Assembly (NCBI GenBank): GCA_015066715.1
Contig: SVNU01000002.1
Span: 1-64,000 of the forward strand
Length of the DNA stretch: 64,000 nucleotides
From: Ruminococcus sp.
Lineage (GTDB): Bacteria; Bacillota; Clostridia; Oscillospirales; Ruminococcaceae
Reading direction: 5' to 3'
In this document: one piece after another, positions 58,751-64,000 of the stretch
Position numbering within the stretch: position 1 is the first letter of the stretch
Layout of the letters: every line of letters starts with the position of its first letter
The notes under the pieces: model-generated
The model's database searches: none
Told to the model about the DNA's origin: nothing
What the model saw: only the letters and a program-made list of their open reading frames with translations
Translations under genes and position numbers: made by a program

Positions 58751-59173
58751 ATGAGTTTAGCAAAAAAAATATTTATTATTGTCGGCGCACTTTTTGTCTG
58801 CATTATCCTTTTTCTTGTCTGCTTCAAAAAACACAGTAATCCTGTAAAACAGAATATCATACTCAAGGACAGCTACGCCCGTGAAGCATACCTGAACCTG
58901 AAGGGCTGGGATGTGGATTTAATCAGCGGCAGCAGCATAAGAATCCCCGAAAGCTTTGAAGGGATATATTCAACTTATGCAGAGATTCAGAAAAAACAAA
59001 ACCTTCCTCTTGAAAGCTATAAAGGAGAAACGGCAGAACGCTTCCTTTACAAAGTAAACAATTACAACGGAGATTATGATGTTTACGCCGAACTTTTAAT
59101 CTCCGGCAATGAGCTTGTTGCCGCTGCACTTATCCAACAGACTCCCGACGGTTTTATAAAGGAATTATATTGA
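58751..59173 (+). CDS. Small membrane-anchored protein, uncharacterised
   Basis: 140 aa, N-terminal TM, AAGGAG before the start, terminator after the stop. Confidence 0.7.
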   Translation: MSLAKKIFIIVGALFVCIILFLVCFKKHSNPVKQNIILKDSYAREAYLNLKGWDVDLISGSSIRIPESFEGIYSTYAEIQKKQNLPLESYKGETAERFLYKVNNYNGDYDVYAELLISGNELVAAALIQQTPDGFIKELY

Positions 59174-59201
59174 AAACGGACGCATCTGCGTCCGTTTTGA
59201 A

Positions 59202-59594
59202 TTAATGAATAAGATTTAAGAAACCGCCTATAAAGGGAAGTTTTTTCGCTTTACCCTGTACTGCTGTAACTACTCCTATAACGATATACGCCAAAATCGC
59301 AACAGAAACAATTGCAGAAATAATATCAGGCACAAAATTCCTGAGAATCGGCATAAATCCAAATACAGCGCACAATACCGAACGTGCAACCCCGAGGGCT
59401 ATAGCAGCAATAGTCAGGATAAGTCCCTGATTTGCATGGAATTTTGCAAAAGGTGAATTTGAAGCGCCAAGAAGCGGTACAAGAAACAAAACCGGAATAT
59501 AGCCTATAGCCGACACAACTTTATTCTGCTCTATGTCATTTGTATCGAAATTTCCGGTTGTATCCTCAGTTTCAAAAAAATTATTATTGCTCAT
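59202..59594 (-). CDS. DUF4870-like small membrane protein
   Basis: Hydrophobic segments with SPFAKFHANQGLIL pattern. Confidence 0.7.
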   Translation of the reverse strand: MSNNNFFETEDTTGNFDTNDIEQNKVVSAIGYIPVLFLVPLLGASNSPFAKFHANQGLILTIAAIALGVARSVLCAVFGFMPILRNFVPDIISAIVSVAILAYIVIGVVTAVQGKAKKLPFIGGFLNLIH

Positions 59595-59687
59595 ATAAGA
59601 TTACCTCTTTTCTGTCTGTATCTTTTCTTTATAATATCATAATCATTTTTATATTTCCATAAATAATTATGCATTTTGTAAGATTGT

Positions 59688-60179
59688 CTATATTTTATTC
59701 TTTTCACAGCATGAATTTGTGCAAAACTTCCTGCTGCCGTCAAGTTCAGATATTGCATTTACAAACTCATCTATGTCAGCAAAATCCTTGTAAACAGAAG
59801 CAAAACGAATGTATGCAACATCATCAATCTTTTTCAGATGCTCTAATATTATATCACCTATCTCAACAGTTGAAATCTGTGAAACCATTTTATTTGCACA
59901 GCTGTTTTCAATTTCATCAGCAATATTTTCAACCTGATGAGCGTTTACAGGTCGTTTCTTTATTGCGGTAAAAACCCCTCTTATAACCTTGTTTCTTTCA
60001 AAAGGTTCAACACTTCCATCCTTTTTCAGCACCATAAGAAGGGGGGTTTCGGCAGTTTCAAAGGTTGTAAACCTATGCCCGCATTCCGTACATCCCCGAC
60101 GGCGTCTTATTTTATTCTCCATGGGACGTGAATCAATAACCTTTGTTTCCTCAAATCCGCATGACGGACATTTCATCAA
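59688..60179 (-). CDS. nrdR: Transcriptional repressor NrdR
   Basis: MKCPSCGFEETKVIDSRPMENKIRRRRGCTECGHRFTTFE, ATP-cone domain. Confidence 0.97.
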   Translation of the reverse strand: MMKCPSCGFEETKVIDSRPMENKIRRRRGCTECGHRFTTFETAETPLLMVLKKDGSVEPFERNKVIRGVFTAIKKRPVNAHQVENIADEIENSCANKMVSQISTVEIGDIILEHLKKIDDVAYIRFASVYKDFADIDEFVNAISELDGSRKFCTNSCCEKNKI

Positions 60180-60192
60180 ATTATTACCCCCT

Positions 60193-60996
60193 TCAGCTAT
60201 TTACTGCCTCTGCCATATGAGACAGCATATTGTAATTTTCAACCAAATCCGATATACCATTAAAATTATTGCGGTAAAGCTCAAGTATCACCGAGCAGTC
60301 AGGGCTCAGCTGCGAAAGAAGATTGAAAAGCTGCTTTACATTGAATCTGCCCTTCCCTATCTGCAGGCAGTCGCCCATTTCACCATGGTCGCTCACATGT
60401 ACATGCACAACCTTTTCTCTCAGCGTCTTTATTATGTCAAAGCTGTTTTCGCCTGCTCTGACTGCCTGCTTTGTGTCAAGGACAAATTTGGCATCATCCT
60501 GCATCAGTTCTGCCATACGGCTCATAAACTCAAGAGAACCACCCTGACATACAGAAATGTTTTCCTGCGCTACGGTTATCCCAAAGCTTTTTCCCGTTTC
60601 AACAAGCTTTGAGTAGCTTTCACAGTATTTTTCAGCCGGAAGCTGTGTAATCTTTTTGTTCCCATGAAAAACAAAAACTTCAGCTCCGATTATATTCATA
60701 GCATTAAAATATTTTTTATAATATTCCAGAGCATCCTCAATCCTTCTCTGATACCCCGAAAAAAACATCATAGGCTCAAGGGAATACGTATATGAATGCA
60801 AAGCGCAGCAGGTCACCTCAAAGCGCTTAAGAGTATCTGCAATTCCGTTCATATATGTTTTTGAAAGCTCACAGTCGGTATTCACATAAATTTCAATATG
60901 ATTAATTCCGTTAACCGCTAGATCATATACTGCTTCCTCAAGCAGCTTCGGGTAAAGACATGCTGTCGATACTCCTGCTTTAATCACAACCTGCAC
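60193..60996 (-). CDS. Sugar phosphate isomerase/epimerase (AP endonuclease 2-like TIM barrel)
   Basis: VAQENISV, FVLDTKQAVRAGENSFDIIKTLREKVVHVHVSDHG. Confidence 0.87.
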   Translation of the reverse strand: MQVVIKAGVSTACLYPKLLEEAVYDLAVNGINHIEIYVNTDCELSKTYMNGIADTLKRFEVTCCALHSYTYSLEPMMFFSGYQRRIEDALEYYKKYFNAMNIIGAEVFVFHGNKKITQLPAEKYCESYSKLVETGKSFGITVAQENISVCQGGSLEFMSRMAELMQDDAKFVLDTKQAVRAGENSFDIIKTLREKVVHVHVSDHGEMGDCLQIGKGRFNVKQLFNLLSQLSPDCSVILELYRNNFNGISDLVENYNMLSHMAEAVNS

Positions 60997-61004
60997 CTCC
61001 CTCT

Positions 61005-61769
61005 TTATATTCTAAAGAATTTCCTTGCGTTTTCACATGTTACATCAAGAATTTCCTGTGGTGTTACACCTTTAATTTCCGCAGCCTTTGCCGCCGTCTG
61101 AGCAATCATGGAGCTGTCACACCGTTTTCCTCTGTAAGGCTCCGGAGCCATATACGGACAATCCGTTTCCAGCATAAGCCTGTCTAACGGCACGGCTTTA
61201 AGTGCCTTGACAGCCTTTTTTGCATTTTTGAAGGTTATTACTCCGGTAAAGCTTACATACATTCCCATTTTGACAATTTCTTCGGCAATTTCCGCAGAAT
61301 ATCCGAAGCAGTGCATAACACCCTTTGGCTTATATTGTCTCAGAATTTCCATGGTATCCTCGCAGGCATCCCTTGAATGAACAATAACCGGCATATCCAG
61401 CTTTTTCGCCAGTTCAAGCTGCTTTATAAAAATCCTTTTCTGATTTTCCTTTACATAACCTTCGTAATGATAATCAAGTCCAATCTCTCCGATTGCCTTT
61501 ATTTTAGGCTCGGACAGAATTTGTTTTTCAAGTTCATTTACAAAATCATCTGCTGTTGTATCAGCCGCATCGGGATGTACTCCAAGTGCCCCATAAATAA
61601 AATCATATTTTTTCACAAGACTTAGTATTTTATCGGAATCCTCCATAGCCGCCGCAACATTTACAATATTTACAACGCCTTTTTTCAAGATTTCTTCCAG
61701 AAGCTCACAGCGGTCAGCATCAAAAGCCCGATCGTTGTAATGAGCATGAGAGTCAAATATATTATTCAT
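61005..61769 (-). CDS. TatD family hydrolase
   Basis: MNNIFDSHAHYND, AIGEIGLDYHY, HCFGYSAEIAEE, LETDCPYMAPEPYRGKRCDS. Confidence 0.95.
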   Translation of the reverse strand: MNNIFDSHAHYNDRAFDADRCELLEEILKKGVVNIVNVAAAMEDSDKILSLVKKYDFIYGALGVHPDAADTTADDFVNELEKQILSEPKIKAIGEIGLDYHYEGYVKENQKRIFIKQLELAKKLDMPVIVHSRDACEDTMEILRQYKPKGVMHCFGYSAEIAEEIVKMGMYVSFTGVITFKNAKKAVKALKAVPLDRLMLETDCPYMAPEPYRGKRCDSSMIAQTAAKAAEIKGVTPQEILDVTCENARKFFRI

Positions 61770-62853
61770 TTCCCGTAACCGTCTCCGCTTCCGCAGCTGT
61801 ATCTGCTGTGCTTTCTGTTTCTGTTTCTTCACCTATCGAGCCGAAATAAACCTTTATATCATCGGCAAAATATTTATCGGCAACAAAATCGCTTCCGTCT
61901 GCAGAGCCGTAAGGTGTTATAAACTGTGCCCTTGTTGAACGTGCTTCACTGTCCTGAGGGTCACTGTATTTAAGCATAAACTTAATAGCATATTTTCTGT
62001 CATTGTAATCAATTGCAGATATATCGCTTTCGGTCATATTAATCATTGTATTGAAGATATTATCAAGATTTCCTGCAATTCTCTCGCCGCTTGTCTGATT
62101 CACCATAGCTGTAACAAGGGAAGAAACGGTTGATATACGCTGAAGCTCACCGCCGGAATAATTTCCGCAGCTTACAATTTCGGCAATCTGCTCTGCCGAA
62201 AGATACTGCTCACCATCTGCCGGAGTAACAGTCTTAACATCCTTCGGCACTGCAAAGGTAACACCGCCAAGAATGTTGCAGAGCTTTTCAAAGCTTTCTG
62301 TATTAAGCTTCATATATCTGTCAATAGGAATACCAAGTGTAAATTCTATACTTGAAGAAAGCGCCGAAGTACCATTATCAAGATAAATATCCTGCGCCTG
62401 ACGATTGCTTTCACCCACAAGCATATTACTTGGTATGCCCATAAATATCATTTTCTTGTCAACCGGTTCAGAACGCATTATCATGAACGTATACGGCTGC
62501 TGCGAATAGGTTTCTGTTTCTTCTTCCTCCTCGCCGTCTTCTTCCCAGTCGTATTCATCTTCCTCGGAATATTCATCATCTGAATACTCATCCTCATAGT
62601 TTTCTTCTTCCTCGTCATAGTAATCATTAGAATCAGACGCAACTGTATCGCTCATATCAAGTACAAACAGAATTGTATGGTCATCCTCCTCTGAAAGAGT
62701 TCCGACCTCGTTTACCATAGAAACAAGCGACGACTCATCGCTGTCTATCTTATCATAGATAAACATAGCTGCTCCGCCGATAATTACAAGTGAAATCAGA
62801 AATGTAATAAGAAATGGTATTGCAACACTACCTGTTCTCGATTTTTTCTTCAT
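61762..62853 (-). CDS. LytR-CpsA-Psr-like membrane-anchored protein with acidic insertion
   Basis: N-terminal TM; ILFVLDMSD, LGIPIDRYMKLNTESFEKLCNILGGVTFAVP, ISTVSSLVTAMVNQ resemble LCP domains; DYYDEEEENYEDEYSDDEYSEEDEYDWEEDGEEEEETE insertion. Confidence 0.7.
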   Translation of the reverse strand: MKKKSRTGSVAIPFLITFLISLVIIGGAAMFIYDKIDSDESSLVSMVNEVGTLSEEDDHTILFVLDMSDTVASDSNDYYDEEEENYEDEYSDDEYSEEDEYDWEEDGEEEEETETYSQQPYTFMIMRSEPVDKKMIFMGIPSNMLVGESNRQAQDIYLDNGTSALSSSIEFTLGIPIDRYMKLNTESFEKLCNILGGVTFAVPKDVKTVTPADGEQYLSAEQIAEIVSCGNYSGGELQRISTVSSLVTAMVNQTSGERIAGNLDNIFNTMINMTESDISAIDYNDRKYAIKFMLKYSDPQDSEARSTRAQFITPYGSADGSDFVADKYFADDIKVYFGSIGEETETESTADTAAEAETVTGNE

Positions 62854-62914
62854 AATGTATATTCTCCTTTTATTCATTTTATAAACTGCCGTTACTGCAC
62901 GCAAAACTGTGTTT

Positions 62915-63010
62915 TGACGTTCTTGTTTCAACAGCCGCTATACAAAATGTTGAAAACTGTGTTGAAACAGTTGAAAGTTTTTCTGCTCAAAAACAGTTTA
63001 AACTGTCAAT
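62915..63010. repeat. Cluster of TGTTGAAAA-type motifs in both orientations
   Basis: TTGTTTCAACAG, AATGTTGAAAACTGTGTTGAAACAGTTGAAAG, AAACAGTTTAAACTG. Confidence 0.6.
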
Positions 63011-63025
63011 ACTGATTTTAAACAA

Positions 63026-63592
63026 TTATGTGAAATGAATTATACCGGAATTTTTATTATTCCCACAATTTTCCGTCAGCGCATAATCCCTGATGTTTAT
63101 CATTTTTATATCGATGCCTTTTTTTCTGGCATAATTAATTGTTTGACCTGTACCGCTTCTGAAGTTTTCAACAACTGCTATAAGCCTTGATGAATTATCC
63201 ACCATGTAATAATTGCGAAGCCTGTAGCAATTCCTTGAATATTCCCCCGATACGGTTACAACCTCATCAGCATGCTTTAAAACGTTCATAAGCTCCCACA
63301 AATCCTTTCCATGAAAGCTGCTCTGATGTTTTTCAAAAGGCTTTGCACAGATAAGCTTCATATTCGGATATTTCTTTTTCAAGTCAATAACATACTCTGC
63401 CGCCCACATATCAACCCCTCTTGCAAGACCGGATATAAAAAATTCATACCCCTCCTCCGCAGCGCTGTATATCTGATAATAAAGCATGCTTTTTATCATT
63501 TCAACAGCAGGCTCGTCTATTCCGGCGACACTCATAATTTTTTCAGGACGATGCCCGGTAAAGCACACTGCCTTTTCTTTTATTATTTCCAT
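63026..63592 (-). CDS. SLOG-superfamily protein (DUF1273/YpsA-like)
   Basis: AVCFTGHRPEKI, ISGLARGVDMWAAEYVIDLKKKYPNMKLICAKPFEKH. Confidence 0.85.
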   Translation of the reverse strand: MEIIKEKAVCFTGHRPEKIMSVAGIDEPAVEMIKSMLYYQIYSAAEEGYEFFISGLARGVDMWAAEYVIDLKKKYPNMKLICAKPFEKHQSSFHGKDLWELMNVLKHADEVVTVSGEYSRNCYRLRNYYMVDNSSRLIAVVENFRSGTGQTINYARKKGIDIKMINIRDYALTENCGNNKNSGIIHFT

Positions 63593-63759
63593 TGTTCCAC
63601 CCTTTGTTTTCAGCATATTCTATATCAATTTATATTATAGCATAAAGAAAAAACTATTTCAACTTTTTATTTTTTCCTAAAATACTATTGCATTAATTTA
63701 TGTATTGTGTTATTATTTTAAAAGATATTTTATCGGAATTTATTTTTCGGAGGGATTTT

Positions 63760-64000
63760 ATGGGGAACACAACTAAAGCACAGCGAAATTACGGTCTGGA
63801 TTTACTGCGTATGTTCGCAATGTTTCTTATTGCAGTGCTTCATATACTCGGTCAGGGCGGCGTTCTGAATGCTGCATTTTCAGATGCGGACAAGTATGAC
63901 GCTGCATGGCTTCTTGAAATAGGGGCATACTGCGCAGTAAACTGCTATGCGCTTATTTCAGGATATGTAGGACTTAATTCAACTTTCAGATACTCCGGGA
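63760..64000 (+). CDS. Acyltransferase-3 family membrane protein, truncated by the window edge
   Basis: Open frame MGNTTKAQRNYGLDLLRMFAMFLIAVLHILGQGG...YALISGYVGL; GGAGGG upstream. Confidence 0.75.
   Translation, partial: MGNTTKAQRNYGLDLLRMFAMFLIAVLHILGQGGVLNAAFSDADKYDAAWLLEIGAYCAVNCYALISGYVGLNSTFRYSG

Noticed and set aside
59989-60612. 207-aa plus-strand ORF
   Set aside because: Antisense across nrdR and the TIM-barrel gene, no RBS or domain.

Overview
The window looks like chromosomal DNA from a Ruminococcus-like (Oscillospiraceae) Firmicute. This is inferred from dockerin/cohesin proteins, sporulation genes and gene order; no database search was run. Main content: a GH10 xylanase with carbohydrate-binding modules and a dockerin; tRNA-Pro(CGG); a HEPN/NTase-like pair; rsmE; thrS with a T-box leader; an ECF sigma/DUF4179 pair; a complete fatty-acid synthesis cluster (acpP, acc, fab) with fabD divergent; a teichoic-acid-like glycan synthesis/export locus; a dockerin-only protein; a BspA-like LRR-dockerin protein; a rubrerythrin; a two-cohesin/one-dockerin scaffoldin behind a c-di-GMP-I riboswitch; a Gld-type ABC operon; the rimP-nusA-infB-rbfA-truB-ribF operon; a cobalamin-riboswitch/DUF4430/ECF-S locus; spoVS, ymdB, nifJ, an ugpC-like ATPase, nrdR, tatD, an LCP-like protein and a SLOG protein. 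The most unusual signal is a ~432-bp non-coding element present twice in opposite orientation (4441-4873 and 48901-49331). Both ends carry paired hairpins, loops are conserved, stem sequences differ between copies but still pair, and each copy is bracketed by its own matching hairpins. Other leads: a poly-G(9) tract that puts the signal peptide of the LRR-dockerin protein out of frame, an XRE regulator split across two frames, a promoter-to-terminator sRNA candidate, a multi-branched structured element inside the fab operon, and a perfect 22-bp-arm palindrome.
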